This document shows, in pieces, positions 1 through 11,800 of a stretch of 64,000 nt of DNA. Source of the stretch: Spinellus fusiger (lineage: Eukaryota > Mucoromycota > Mucoromycetes > Mucorales > Phycomycetaceae); NCBI GenBank assembly GCA_025094145.1, contig JALLLS010000110.1:1-64000 (forward strand). The letters are read 5' to 3'. Made by a program: the position numbers and the translations under genes. The notes below the pieces were generated by a model. It saw nothing but the letters and a program-made list of their open reading frames with translations. It did not search any database and was not told the origin of the DNA. Position 1 is the stretch's first letter. Each line of letters starts with the position of its first letter.

Positions 1-694
1 CATACAGGGTGGGCTGTGTGGGGTGGGTGGGTGGCAGTGCATTGGAGAACTGGGGACGGGGGAGATGGTGAGGGTCAAGGCCAGCTGTAGTGAAGAGGTA
101 ATTGGCCAGCTCAACTGCCTTGTTCAGCTTCTGTCCATCAAAGGCATGGAGATTGAAGCGGAAGAGTGTGTTCAGGACATGGTTTAGGCGGTAGATGTGG
201 TCTTCTTTAGCAAAGGCTGCATTCTCGAGAAAACGGACGTCAGTGCGACCAGGTGTTGATCCGTGCTGTGTGTAGCGAAAGAGATGGAGTAGCCACGTAG
301 GGAAGAAAATAAAGTCAGGTGATACCAATTGGCTCTTGCTATTTTCTGCTCTGAAGAAGACAGCCAGCAATCGCATTTGACGACATAATTCAGTGGAACG
401 TATGGCGCGAGAGGCCTTGCCAGTGCCAATATGACATCGGAAGGAGCCATTCATGTGGCGGCCAATGACTTTGATGTGCACTGGCATGTCATGGAAAATG
501 GAAGGTGTGGTGTGTGTCAAGATAGCGTCAGTGAGTGTGTTACGTTCAGAAGTGGGCCTAAGACGGAATCCGTATTGGTCAAGCACAGACTCCCAAACTG
601 CCATCAGGCTGTCGTCATGAATAGGAGATGTTGACCCTTGGGAGAGGTTTGTCTCCGAGACAGGTGGCTGGATAAGCAAGTCAATGATATTCAT
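1..694 (-). CDS. Partial hypothetical protein, cut by window edge
   Basis: An open frame reads leftward from an ATG at 692-694 (protein begins MNIIDLLIQPPVSETN) and stays open to base 1, giving at least 231 residues with no stop. The region is clearly more GC-rich than the flanking DNA, and the translation has normal protein composition, with segments such as VWESVLDQYGFRLRP and FFPTWLLHLFRY. I do not recognise the family. No signal peptide or membrane segment is evident in the visible part. The end of the visible protein is Pro/Thr-rich (PPTHPTQPT), which may be a linker. The gene continues beyond the window, so total length and any introns are unknown. It could be a host gene or part of a repeated accessory family; the sequence does not decide. 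Confidence 0.6.
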   Translation of the reverse strand, partial: MNIIDLLIQPPVSETNLSQGSTSPIHDDSLMAVWESVLDQYGFRLRPTSERNTLTDAILTHTTPSIFHDMPVHIKVIGRHMNGSFRCHIGTGKASRAIRSTELCRQMRLLAVFFRAENSKSQLVSPDFIFFPTWLLHLFRYTQHGSTPGRTDVRFLENAAFAKEDHIYRLNHVLNTLFRFNLHAFDGQKLNKAVELANYLFTTAGLDPHHLPRPQFSNALPPTHPTQPTLY

Positions 695-3030
695 GAGAGG
701 AAACAAAGCGAGTGCATGCCAAAATATCAACGGGGGGGGTTGTAAGGATGGCTCTTTATATTCTCTCTATGCTTGCTCTTCTCACTTTCTGTTGCCTCCT
801 AATTGAGTATGTAAAGAAACCTTCTTTTTTTCTTTGTCTTTTTTTTTTTCTTTTTTTTAACTCTTCTTGCAGAGAAAAGCGGGTTGAGTACCAGTTGTAG
901 ACCTGAAAATCCAGATGAGAAATAAGACAAGACACACCAACCAATCAGTAGGGGTCATTGTCTTATCACTTGTTCCCATTCTTCCTCCCTTTATTCATCC
1001 TTTCCCTGTTCTCTGTCTTTGACAGGCGAGACGAGAGTCCTTTATTAGAGAGTAGAGTCCATTGTAGATGATAAAGATGATAAAGATGATAGATACTATG
1101 ATAGATAATAAAGATAATAGATCATGTATAATAGATAACACATAACACACAACACATAACACATAGCGCCCATGCTCATCTTTACAGTAACAATCTTGGC
1201 TGCCCTTGTTATCATCATCATCACCATCATCATCATTACTCTCTTACTTCTAATGACCATCCCTATGAAGAATCAATACACTAAAAAAGATCTAAAATTG
1301 CAGCACCCTTTCCAATTGGATTTGATTTTTCATTGTCATTTCAGTGCATGAAATTCTCTCCTTTTCGAAATACAAAAGATGTCTCGTATCTAAGCCTATG
1401 AAGTGGCATGTTACATACACATCTCCCTACCTTCTCCTTGAGTGTTATAATTTTTAGTCTTGGGATAAAAGGGTGACACTGCACAAATAATAGTCTCGAG
1501 TTCTATACTCTATTTACCCCATTTTATGTCCTTTTTTCTTCTTCTTTTTATGGTGACTTTTGTATTCATTGTTCAACTGGTGTTATTATTAGTGTTAGTG
1601 TTGATATGAATATTATTAACTACAACAACACTACCAGCACTAATAATAGCACCAGTAGTATTGTTACTTTTGCTATTCTTCTGGTCATTAGCAACAGTAC
1701 TACCATCATGACTATTCGTAGTGTTGGATGAACAGATACTGCTATAGTAAAGGTGGCTGTAGATCCAGGGACAGAATGCTCAACATCCAGGAAGCAGACA
1801 CCAATGATCATGTAGACAAGCCTGAGAAAATACAAGTCAAGAAAGCTGCTATGCATAACAAGAATGAACCTCCATCAGATTCTTTTTTTTAGTCTCCTTT
1901 TCTAGTTTCCTTTTTCTCATTAAAGTGTTGTCAGTGCACACACGCATCATGATGGAATAATAAGAGTAAGGAGGATCTTCCTAAAGAGACAGAGACAGAG
2001 AGAGAGAGAGAAAGAAAGAAAGGAAACTAGGATCTGATGACATGGTTAGACTGAGGATGAGGTTCTATTAGACAGGACATCCTTCTGCTTATACAGTGTA
2101 CATCAATATGTCTTTTTGCTATGCTACTAGGGATCTACACAACGAATAAACACACTTCATTGGACTCTTGTTTTCCTATAAAAAATAAAATAAATTGGAG
2201 ACTAAAAAGTAGAATATAAAAGGGGGTGATGTTAATAAAGTATTTTAATGGATTTGAAAAAGATAGGCACAAAAAGAATCAACATTTCTGACATGATCTG
2301 TACGATAAAGGTGTGATGATATAAATAAAAATATAAATACAAATATAATAATACAAATATAATAATATAAATATAAATATAATAATACAAATATAATAAT
2401 ATAAATATAAATATAATAATACAAATATAAATATAATAATATAAATACAAATACAAATACAAATACAAATACAAATACAAATACAAATACAAATACAAAT
2501 ACAAATACAAATACAAATACAAATACAAATACAAATACAAATATAAATGAATAGCAAAAGAGAGAGTAGAAAGGGGGAGTTCTGCTAGTCACTGTAATAA
2601 TAACAGTGGCAGCAACAGTGGCATGAATGTAAAACAGGAAATGAAAAAGTGACAGCTCATCCTCCCCACGTCTGTGCTGGAGAATACATAAACTCACCTG
2701 TGAATGACTGTTGAATGATGTCAGTCGAGTGAACATGCCCTGTATCTATCTCTGTTCAAGGTGATTGGGTACAAATGCGTTAATCAGTCATTTATTGACT
2801 CAACCGAAAAAGAAGAAAAAAAAGAGTCCTAAAAGCAGTTACAATGATTTCTTAGACTTCTTAACCTTCAGTAGTGGCGGCACAGGCCCTAAAATAGTCC
2901 AAGTATTTTAAACAAATCGTCTTGGTTCAACCCTCCCACTCATGACGCAAATCTAACACATTCTGTACTCGCTCTTTGTTTCTTGTCAACATACCACACC
3001 AGGAGATTTTTCTGTTCTTGTCTCTAAATC
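695..3030. other. Intergenic stretch with simple repeats
   Basis: No convincing gene. It holds T-rich runs (830-860), GATGATAAA-type repeats (about 1065-1110), a GA run (about 1990-2020) and the AATACA hexamer array described separately. Frames that look open here arise from these repeats. Confidence 0.6.
2330..2542. repeat. Hexanucleotide microsatellite (AATACA)n with degenerate flank
   Basis: From about 2443 to 2541 the sequence is an essentially perfect tandem array of AATACA, about 16 units. It is preceded from about 2330 by a degenerate array of ATAATACAAATATA-like units. On the minus strand this creates artificial open frames of alternating Tyr-Leu, Phe-Val and Ile-Cys. Confidence 0.95.
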
Positions 3031-3038
3031 TATAAATA
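3031..3038 (+). promoter_or_regulatory. Probable TATA box of the secreted-protein gene
   Basis: TATAAATA lies 107 bases upstream of the ATG at 3145, a reasonable distance for a fungal core promoter. It is assigned by position and consensus only. Confidence 0.45.
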
Positions 3039-3144
3039 CAGCAGACACATTCAAAGAAAATAAAATATTAAAAAGAAGCAGTTCTTTACTCTCTGTTACT
3101 GCTACTGCTATTGTTACTGCTATTATTACCACTACTATAACAAC

Positions 3145-3740
3145 ATGAAATTCGCTTTTGCTTTTATTTTTGCAGTCGCTGCTTCTCACTTTTCAGGTGT
3201 ACTTGCTGATGGATGTAACTGTGCTGCTTCTGATCATGCCTGCTTGACTCAGTGTGGTAGGTTGTCTGTAAAAAGAGGGGATAGAATTACTCTCCTGGAA
3301 GGTGATGACATTAAATTGTGTTTTGTTTCTTTATTCTATTCTTAGTTCAAACTACCAATACATGTATTAATGGCTGCAATGGAGACAATACTTGTTATGC
3401 CAACTGCATTCAAAACAACTGGCCTGGTCAAGTCGGTGCCAGTGCCACTCCTGCTCCTACTGCAAGTAACTCTGCCGCGACAGCAGCCGCCAGTTCTGCC
3501 AGTGCCGCCATTTCTTCCATTTCAGAATCTGTGGCCGCCGCTTCCTCCTCTATCACCGCCTCTGCTACTTCTGCTATCAGCTCGATTGTTTCTCAAGCCT
3601 CCTCTGCCGCTTCCTCTATTGGCTCACCAGCAGCCACCACTACTGCCTCCCCACCTCCAAACAGTGGTGTTGACAAGAGAATGCCTGCTGCTTCATTGAT
3701 GATGGGATTGGCTCTTGTTGCTGTTGCTGTTATGTATTAG
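3145..3740 (+). CDS. Secreted Cys-rich, Ser/Ala-rich GPI-type surface protein
   Basis: Two exons, 3145-3256 and 3346-3740, join across an 89-nt GT-AG intron (phase 1) and give 168 residues. Residues 1-21 are a clear signal peptide (MKFAFAFIFAVAASHFSGVLA). Residues 24-58 hold eight cysteines spaced C-x-C-x6-C-x3-C-x6-C-x3-C-x5-C-x3-C, so three Cx3C pairs repeat. From about residue 65 to 140 the protein is almost only Ala, Ser and Thr, typical of an O-glycosylated stalk. The C-terminus has a small-residue site (NSG), a basic spacer (DKR) and a hydrophobic tail (MMGLALVAVAVMY), matching a GPI-attachment signal. I infer a cell-wall or plasma-membrane protein of unknown function. The splice restores the Cys module without a frame break. 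Confidence 0.85.
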
Positions 3741-5773
3741 AGTTGTCATTAGACTCCAGTTTAAAAAAGAAAAAAAAAGAAAAAACATATACTTTTAGTG
3801 CTGATACTATCTAATATACTGTAACACTCTCCATGGCTCTCTAAAGAAATATATCTATCTTTGTATCTATCTTTGTATCTATCTGTTCATGTCATGTCAT
3901 TTGACCACTTGTTTTTCTGTTTCTCATACAATGTGCCTTCTGCAATGCAACTACATACCCACCTGCGTTCATGTGCAAGGAAACAAGTAAAAGGAACCGA
4001 GGAATTGACATTTAAAGCAACTTGCTAAATGTGCATGTGGTTTGCAAGATGAGATTCATGGATCAACATCCAATTATAAAATACAAGTCATTGAGAAAGG
4101 GGCATAGCAATCGTCAGAGTGTCCCCTCATAGGATGAATAGAATAGAGTAGAATAGAATAAATATAAATATAAACATTCCTACATCAAAAGAAATAGCTA
4201 AACATCTATAGGTATCTATATCGAGAAAAGTGTAAACAGTCTGACTATCTGATAAGGAACACATTCTATTTTATGAGTAATATGTTGAGTCAGTCATAGA
4301 GGTCATAAACTATCTCGTCATCGTGCCTTTCATCCAATAGTGTAACTGTATGTAGCTGTAGATGTATGTAAATGCATAGATACTACCACATACCCATCAT
4401 AATCTATATATATAATAGTGAAGAAATCCTTTCATTCTTATTCTCTATTCTCTATTCTCTATTCATCAGTAGGAAACTCCATTTTACACGTTTTTATTCT
4501 ATACCACGGACCACTGAAATAGGGAGTGTTCTCTATTGACTGAATCACTCAAGACCGAGCTTGCACCTCCTTACACAAGTCACAAAGCACCCATCTACTA
4601 TTCAACTGCCGATCAAAAGCAGAGCTGATGGTATGTAATACTAAGTAGATTTGTGTAAAGTAGACAAATAAGAAAAAGTTTAGAACTACAGTAGATCGAG
4701 AAAACTAGAAATCAATCAATGGAAAGAAAAGAAAAAGAAAAAGAAAAGAAAAAAGAGTAATATAGCAAGGACCTTTTCTTTATTACTGATATTATCACTG
4801 ATACTATCACTGATATTATTACTGATAGTATCACTGATATTATCACTATCACTATCAATATCACTATCAATATCACTATTGTCATGGTCTCTGATCTTTA
4901 TTAGTAAACAATGCCTACTCTCAATCCAAGATAGAATAGAATAAAAATAGATAAAGGATTAAAAACAGACAGCTAAAAGAAAACACTTGAGCTCAGAATG
5001 TGCTAATAAGTATGCCAAAGAGTGAACCGAATAGTGTACAAAAGGACTTGGTAGCGGTGTGTTTCCTTCTCTTTTTGTATTCCAATGTGTTTGTTATTAG
5101 ACTCGGTGACTTAGAATTTTAAATAACAAGATCACTCTGAGCGTCACTATACACAAAGCTTGAATCAGAGCATGAATCAACAAACAAACAACTATAAATG
5201 TAAATTCAGCAAGTCATGGAGAGTCAAGATAAATAAATAAAATAGTATATTTTTGATAGAGTCGTACTGTTTTGTTTTGGCATAGGTGTCAGTAACCTCT
5301 ACGTGTGGGATTCCCCCTTTCTGCCATCCTAGTGTTCAATATATAGAAACAAAAGGCGTGTTTGGTAATGTAAGAAGTATATTTCGCAAAGCTTTGATGT
5401 CTAATGAATCGCTAGCCTTTATACCTTTTCTACTTATCATAATAGTCTATCTAAAGAAATACTAAAGCAATTTCTACTGAAACACTTGCCAAGTCTTTCC
5501 ATCACCTCAGCATGTTGAGTGTAAGAGGTTTCCTAATCCTCAATACTAGTGTTCTTTCTTATAGTAAAAATAAATAAAAGAACAAACTTCATTTGTAGTT
5601 GTAAACATGAACAAGTGTAGATTTTCATTACAATAGACATATCTTTTATTCCCTATTCTTTAGTGAGATACATGAGTATTGCAATATAAACACACCCTAA
5701 AATAAAACGATAGTCGCACTCTTCTTTTTGGTTTTCCTCTTGGTCTCCTTGATCTTTAATAAACAAGTCACAC
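3741..5773. other. Intergenic stretch, low-complexity repeats
   Basis: No gene seen. It contains TATCTTTG repeats (about 3850-3880), ATTCTCT repeats (about 4440-4465), an A/G-rich run (4725-4760) and the 12-mer minisatellite at 4782-4880. Confidence 0.6.
4782..4880. repeat. Minisatellite of TATYAYTGATAC-like 12-mers
   Basis: Imperfect tandem units such as ATTATCACTGAT and ACTATCACTGAT run for about eight copies, then shorten to TATCAC/TATCAATATCAC units near the right end. Confidence 0.85.
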
Positions 5774-7024
5774 ATGTCCAGCAAGCCTTATACTCATGTT
5801 TCAAGCTACCAAGTGCTTCAACGCGACGCCAACAACACTGCCACAGTCCACTTACCAGGCAAAGACCCCATTGTACTGGGTGTAGGGGGTCCCTACCAAA
5901 TAGAAGACGCCGTTCATGTTAGAGTGGGAGATGTGTGGGTTATGGCAGGACAAAGCAACATGCGTGGCCATGGTTTCCTTGCTCATCCCTTTACAAAGGA
6001 ACCCTTCACACCCGCCTCTTTGCCCCAGGTCCACCTTTTTGGATCGGATGAAACATGGTCAGTGGCCAAAGAACCCACACACCAGCTGGCTGTGTCGCTT
6101 CGTCGTGTACACCATACACTACCCGACCCCACTGTGCGTGATCCTTTTCTCAATACCCTACGAGGGGCTTCTCTGGGGGTTGCCTTTGGGAATGCATACT
6201 ATGACACCATAAAAGTGCCAGTAGGTCTTATTGCAAGTGCTCATGGAGGAGTCACTCTCCAGCAATGGAGTCCTTTTCTGGAGGACAAAGAGCACCAAGA
6301 CACTTTGTTTGGTGCCATGGTGGGGCGCATACAGAGTGCTGGTGATAGAATAGCAGGCATACTATGGTACCAAGGAGAATCAGAGGCAGTAGTAAAAGTA
6401 GAGCCCAACTACTACTCTTCTTCTCTGTCCAATCTGATAAAAATGAGTCGTTCTTGCTTTGGACTCTCGCTTCCATTTGTAGTGGCTCAGATTGGGCGGT
6501 GGACAGGAACCAGTTCTTTCAGCAGCTGGGATAGAATTCGAGAAGAACAGGCCTCCATGGTAGAGTATGAAAGAGTGCAGGTGGTGGCCAGTATTGACTG
6601 CAGTATGGATGATTATGTTCATCTTTCTGCCAAGGGTTTGTGCCAAGTGGGAAAGCGAATGGCAGTAGGAGCCATAGCACTTGTTCAATCGATACCAGGG
6701 AGTGTGAGTCCTCGTGTTCATTCTGTGGTATGCCAATCCATAGACAGGCAGCACTCTTTACTAGTCTCTTTTGACCCGCCTGATGTTCAATGGCAGGCAT
6801 TGGAACAAGTGTATGGGTTCATTCTGAGTGAGGGAGAGATTGTCAGAGCAGACATTGAGGGCTATTCTGTTCGTGTGTACGTAACAGAATACACAATGTT
6901 GCACATTCAAAAGAACCAGGTTTATCTGTATTACGGTCATGGAGAGAATCCAATATGCAACATGAAAACAACATTGGGTATGGGTCTACTAGCTTCGCCA
7001 GCATTGAAAATAATGATACAATAA
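5774..7024 (+). CDS. SASA-domain esterase (sialate O-acetylesterase-like)
   Basis: An intronless ORF of 416 residues. The SGNH/GDSL-type hydrolase blocks of the SASA family (sialic acid-specific acetylesterase, formerly DUF303) are visible in order. The nucleophile block is VWVMAGQSNMRGHG with Ser61, the middle block is GILWYQGESEA (about 195-205), and the Asp-His pair is in SMDDYVHLSAKG (Asp280 and His283). The family removes O-acetyl groups from sialic acids or plant cell-wall sugars; the substrate cannot be told from sequence. No signal peptide is evident (N-terminus MSSKPYTHVSSYQ), so it may be cytosolic, or the true start may lie upstream. Residues from about 310 on resemble the C-terminal beta-rich region of animal and bacterial relatives. 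The gene converges on the G-alpha gene, whose stop lies 138 bases away on the other strand. Confidence 0.85.
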   Translation: MSSKPYTHVSSYQVLQRDANNTATVHLPGKDPIVLGVGGPYQIEDAVHVRVGDVWVMAGQSNMRGHGFLAHPFTKEPFTPASLPQVHLFGSDETWSVAKEPTHQLAVSLRRVHHTLPDPTVRDPFLNTLRGASLGVAFGNAYYDTIKVPVGLIASAHGGVTLQQWSPFLEDKEHQDTLFGAMVGRIQSAGDRIAGILWYQGESEAVVKVEPNYYSSSLSNLIKMSRSCFGLSLPFVVAQIGRWTGTSSFSSWDRIREEQASMVEYERVQVVASIDCSMDDYVHLSAKGLCQVGKRMAVGAIALVQSIPGSVSPRVHSVVCQSIDRQHSLLVSFDPPDVQWQALEQVYGFILSEGEIVRADIEGYSVRVYVTEYTMLHIQKNQVYLYYGHGENPICNMKTTLGMGLLASPALKIMIQ

Positions 7025-7161
7025 ATAGTTGGTATTGACATGGGAGGAGTGCGTGAAGGGATTTACAATGAAAGGTAGTTAAGACAAGGATAAGAAGATA
7101 AAGAGCAGGGAAAGAGAATAAAACAGGAGCACTATTCTAATAGGGAAGATATTATGCGACA

Positions 7162-8868
7162 TTATAACATTAATGTGTCGAGGTTGTCATTTAGAATGAT
7201 ATCAGACACTGATGACATGACATGCTCAAGAAGCTTTGTGTCTGTTGCATCTGTATAATGAACATAGACCTTTTTAGTGGTGCGTTTGTTCAGCCGTTGA
7301 AATCGATCGCTGAAATACTGTTTTGCTGATATACTATCATTGGCAGGGCCTAGATATCACAGTGAGTTGTTGAATGGATCAATGAAATATACCTTTATAG
7401 TCGGGAAACCATTCTGATACCGGAGATGTACTAATTTTACTCTCAAAAATGTCGATTTTGTTGAGGAATAAAATCATGGATGTGTTTGTAAACCACGGAG
7501 AGTTGCAAATATTATCAAAGAGCATCAATGATTCCTGCATCTATTGGCATCATCAGTGCCTATTCTCAACTCACACAAAGTGAATAAATACTTACTTGAT
7601 TCTATTAAAAAGTTAGTATTTTGATAACAATAGCAATAATAGCAATAATAATAACTTACTGCAGTTTTATCTTCTAATAAACATTGATCATAACCACTGA
7701 TGGATACAACAAACATAATGGCAGTGACATTCTCAAAGCAATGAATCCTTTTCAAAACAACACATCCATAAATAAATAACCCCTCAATGGCCTATAGACT
7801 TGCTTACCATTTCTTACGCTCATTTCTTTGACCTCCCACGTCAAACATGCGATAGGTAAGGGGTCCAATGTGAAAGTTAGTTTCTACAATGCCAGTTGTT
7901 TTTGCACGACAGCGAAGAATATCCTGATCAGTGGGCACATAATCTATTGCCCAGAACCGATCCAATTGTTCAAAGAAGCTAGTGAGGAATTTATTCATTA
8001 AATTCTGTACTCATTGACTTTTTTTTTTCTTTTTTCTTTTTCTAAAAAAGAAAAAAAACTTACTAGGACAGATTATCATGTAGTGCAAATGTATTTCCTC
8101 GTTCTATGGTGGATTGGATGCCAGAATCGCTCCATAATCTTTTGAGTGGCTCCAAGTACTGAGTGGGATAAGGACTTCCCTCAGAAAGTAATGTCTCTTG
8201 TTCAAACATTGAATAGAAAGACTTTTATGATGTGTGAGTTCTCTTGTTCACTGCTATAAAATATTCTTACATAAAGAGATTCGTCGTCCAGATTAATATT
8301 AAATTTTTTAGTAGCCTCCAAAAGTGTTTGTGCAGCACTCGTAATATTGGAAAATGCGATGACTCTGAAGTTCTCTCTCTCATATCGATCAAATCCTGCA
8401 GCATGAATAAGTCGCATCTGTTTTAACACTGTGGATTTTCCGGATTCTCCAGCACCTAAGAATTCATAAATATCAGTGAGTTAATTTTCATTTGACATTA
8501 AATAGTTTATATTTAACAAAGATAAGGATCCATAACAAAGCATTACAAAAATAATACACAAAACACAGATAAATATAGTCTATATCCGTCTATAGCATTG
8601 TGTTTATGTTTCTTTTATCTTTTTCTGTTGCTGTTATTCTCACCATTTTTTTTAAAAAATAATAATAATAATAATAATAAAAAACAATAAAAATCTAAAT
8701 CTAAATCTTACCAAGTAATAGCAGCTTGACTTCACTTTTCATTCTTATCTTATCAGCTTTTATTTGTTTGTCAATCATTCGTGTTTTGGAAGATGCTAAT
8801 CCATATTTTCCACGACTTTCTTTGCTTTGACTGTGGGTGCTTTTGCTGCTACTTGTACAATTGCCCAT
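7162..8868 (-). CDS. Heterotrimeric G-protein alpha subunit (copy 1)
   Basis: Eight exons: 8712-8868, 8271-8455, 8064-8221, 7808-7978, 7660-7747, 7596-7601, 7393-7540 and 7162-7349. All seven introns are GT-AG, and the total is 1101 nt (366 residues). The N-terminus MGNCTSSS fits N-myristoylation at Gly2 and palmitoylation at Cys4. GTPase motifs are the P-loop GAGESGKS (53-60), switch I with Arg191 in RCRAKTTG, switch [15 protein letters not shown] (Gln217), FLNKID (280-285) and TDATDT near the C-terminus. It binds GTP and couples a seven-helix receptor to effectors at the plasma membrane. The region between P-loop and switch I diverges most from typical members. Exon 6 has only 6 nt and encodes Asn-Gln, which the family alignment requires. 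Acceptors for exons 3 and 4 were chosen among nearby AGs because they restore the conserved frame. Confidence 0.92.
7596..7601 (-). other. 6-nt microexon of the G-alpha gene
   Basis: AATCAA, read on the minus strand, is flanked by AATAG upstream and GTAAGT downstream and encodes Asn-Gln. It joins ...LLEDKTA to MQESLMLF..., filling the two positions where other G-alpha proteins have Asn-Arg. The paralogue at 53.8 kb has an intron at the same upstream boundary and then Asn-Arg joined directly to the next residues, so here a second intron has isolated the dipeptide. Confidence 0.8.
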
Positions 8869-11800
8869 GTTGAAATGTAAACTAATTAATCTACAGTAAT
8901 AATAGTAATGAAGAAATAGGTGTTTTTGTTGATAAATGCAACAATGAAGGGATGTCTAGGTGGGGATTATTTTTTAAGGGTAAGTCAAAGAAGATGTTGA
9001 TCAGAAAACAAAAATAAATAAAAGAACAAGAAGAGAATAATGTTTAAAAAAAAAGCAAAGGCAATAAATGGACTAATTAGCAGAGACTAGAAATGAGTTT
9101 CAATTGGGTCAGTAGCATCAAGAGAAGAAGGGGTACTACATGATTGCACATAGAACGATAGCAGAAATGTTAGACACGTACGCACTGTTGATAACCAGAA
9201 TCAAATTGGTTTTTCTCTAAATAGCATATTAACTTTTTTTTAATAGTTTATTTGAGATTTCTTTGGGGCACAATGCCTCGTCATCTTTACTGAATTCAAG
9301 TACTTTATTGACTTTTTTATAAACTTTCATTGTCGCATTTCTCGGTCTTACTAACATGAGGTTGACTAATTTATGATGGACTTGGAATGAATAATTTTTT
9401 GGCTGAACAAACCCAGGGGTGAATTGAAGCGCGAGAGGGTGAAGGAGTGAAGGAGTGATCCCGCCCTTGTTTATACACTAGAAGAAACTTAATACCAGAA
9501 TAAGGCATCTTGGCAGTACGATAGATCGGTCAAGATAAACCATGATGAAAGAAATAGAAAGCCTGCCATCGAAATGTTAAAAAAGGGAATGTTTGACTTC
9601 ATGCTCTACCCACCACTTCTTTATCCTCACTTTATTGATGTCTGCTCAGATAGAATTGGTTCACTCTAATACTTTAAATCCCATACACCGGAAGAGTTAA
9701 TTTTATTATAACCAGAGATATTGTTTAAACTCCCAAGAAACCTTTTATTGCCAGTGTTGATTATTGGCCCTGCTCGATGAAAAATAGTCAGCTAATAACT
9801 AATGTAATCTTAGCGGCTCAGAAATAAACTTTATTATATTTTTGTAGGTAGCATTGTAAGGCATCCTCTAATAGGCAAACATAAAATAATGGTGTATGTG
9901 TGTATGCGTAATTGTAGGACAATTTTGCTATATCTTTTAGCCACTTAATCTTCCATCTCACGTGGTATTGAAAAGGTTGATGTAAAGAAAGAAAAGAGTA
10001 AATACAAAGAGTTGTTACACATACATCTTTATACAGTGAGTGCAAAGATAAAGAAGTGGGCCCTTTAAAGTGTATGCACCGATGGCAGCACATTGCACTG
10101 ACATTGTCCTGATGTGAAGCAAAGAATAGACATTCCCCCCTATTTCATATGTATCTTATCATCCTTTAGTCTTTGCCGGAGATTACCTCTAGTCGATGAT
10201 GATGAAGCCATGTGAATAGCAAAAGAATCTCTAAATCAAAATGCCCTTAACAAACTTCATCATCTCCCTGACTTTATAAAGTGAAATAATATGTCCTACC
10301 CTGTCAAACCAGATCTAGTAAGCACTTTGACACCTTGTCGTGGGTACTATAGTTACTTGAGATCCCGAATCACAACTCATCATTTTGTCTACCTCCACCC
10401 TATTCCATAAACCAGGCCTCAAGTGATGGATCGAAAGAAGAAAAAAGGAATAAGGAATAAGAAAGAGAAACATTAGTATTACTAATATAACCATCCCACT
10501 GATAAGTAGTGAATGACATGTTCATCGACTCCCTTAACTTCTGTAATACTACAGTTTAAATACGCGTGTCACTATTCCCTATTCTGTGCTAGATGTAAGA
10601 GAAAATGGTATCGAATAGCCATCCATTGCTATAAATTTGACAACAATTAATAATAAGCATAACTATCTTTAACAAGCAACCTAGGAAAAAGAATAACGGA
10701 ATACCAACAAGGCTACACCACCATTTTGATGAGGGAATTTAGATAAGGTTTTGGTTTGCGCATTGCTCAAAGTAAAGACTCAATGGTGGTAAATAAAACT
10801 TGTTCTTATTGACTGTTCCAAGTAAGAAAAATAAAAGGCAAAAATAAAAATAAAAAATAGGCATACTTGTTTAAAAGCAAACCTGTCATCACCATCTAGA
10901 TATCTAAATCTATTATCCTGGAACACTGCCAGACGACTCAATGTTGATTTTATTAAGTATACAGCTACTTGATGTTGTTAGAGTTACACAACCCCCATAG
11001 AACTACATGATAATATGCAATGTAAAGAAGCAATCTAGAAGATAACTCTTTGATCAGATGTTCATCTACACTACATCAAAGATATTAGACTATAGTAAGG
11101 GTGATTTCTGTACAGTGAGGCAGACTATTTATAATTGGATAAATAACAGGAAAGGGGTTTGACCCTTCAGATAAATGACTTTTTTTTTAAAATACCGTAC
11201 TTGTTACTGAGCATGAGGATTGTTTAAATTGACCATAAGTCTAAATGTGAATAAAGAAAGTAACTATATGAAAAACACTGACACAATGATACACAGAGGT
11301 ATCTAAACTTAGCTATCGACTTGTAGAATACTCTTCAAGAGACCAAGGCCATCCCCAACTAAAGAGTATGTTATATTATATTATATTATATTTGATCTTT
11401 TGGACAGCCTATCCCTATTGGGTTGTTCTATTTTAAACCCTGTACCTTAAAAGAAATTATATTGGGATCGACTTTAAGCGATAAGATAAAACATGTTATT
11501 GCTATTAACTACTGCTGTTCCGTTTATTAAAATTACTTCTTGGTACATTGGATGAAAGGGTCTAAACAAAAGATAATAGAAGAGTATATGAAACAGAAAC
11601 ATAATGAAATGACAAGAGAAACATATTTTTTAAAAATAATAGTAATAATAATACCATAGTTAAATTACTCTAAGGGTAATTGACTAATTTGCATTCTTGT
11701 CCACTTTTATGTATTTGTTATATTACAACTATTAAGTGAAACTTTTTGTTATATTATAGGCATAGCAACAGTTCATTGGAATACAAGCAATATAGGTGAA

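Noticed and set aside
2232..2736. Several minus-strand frames rich in Tyr-Leu, Phe-Val or Ile-Cys
   Set aside because: They are translations of the AATACA microsatellite in different frames.
2900..2945. TTGGTTCAACCCTCCC resembling a tRNA B box
   Set aside because: No matching acceptor stem, D arm or A box could be fitted; I found no tRNA in the window.
9818..10093. 91-codon minus frame
   Set aside because: Isolated, AT-driven, no domain, no promoter or splice context.
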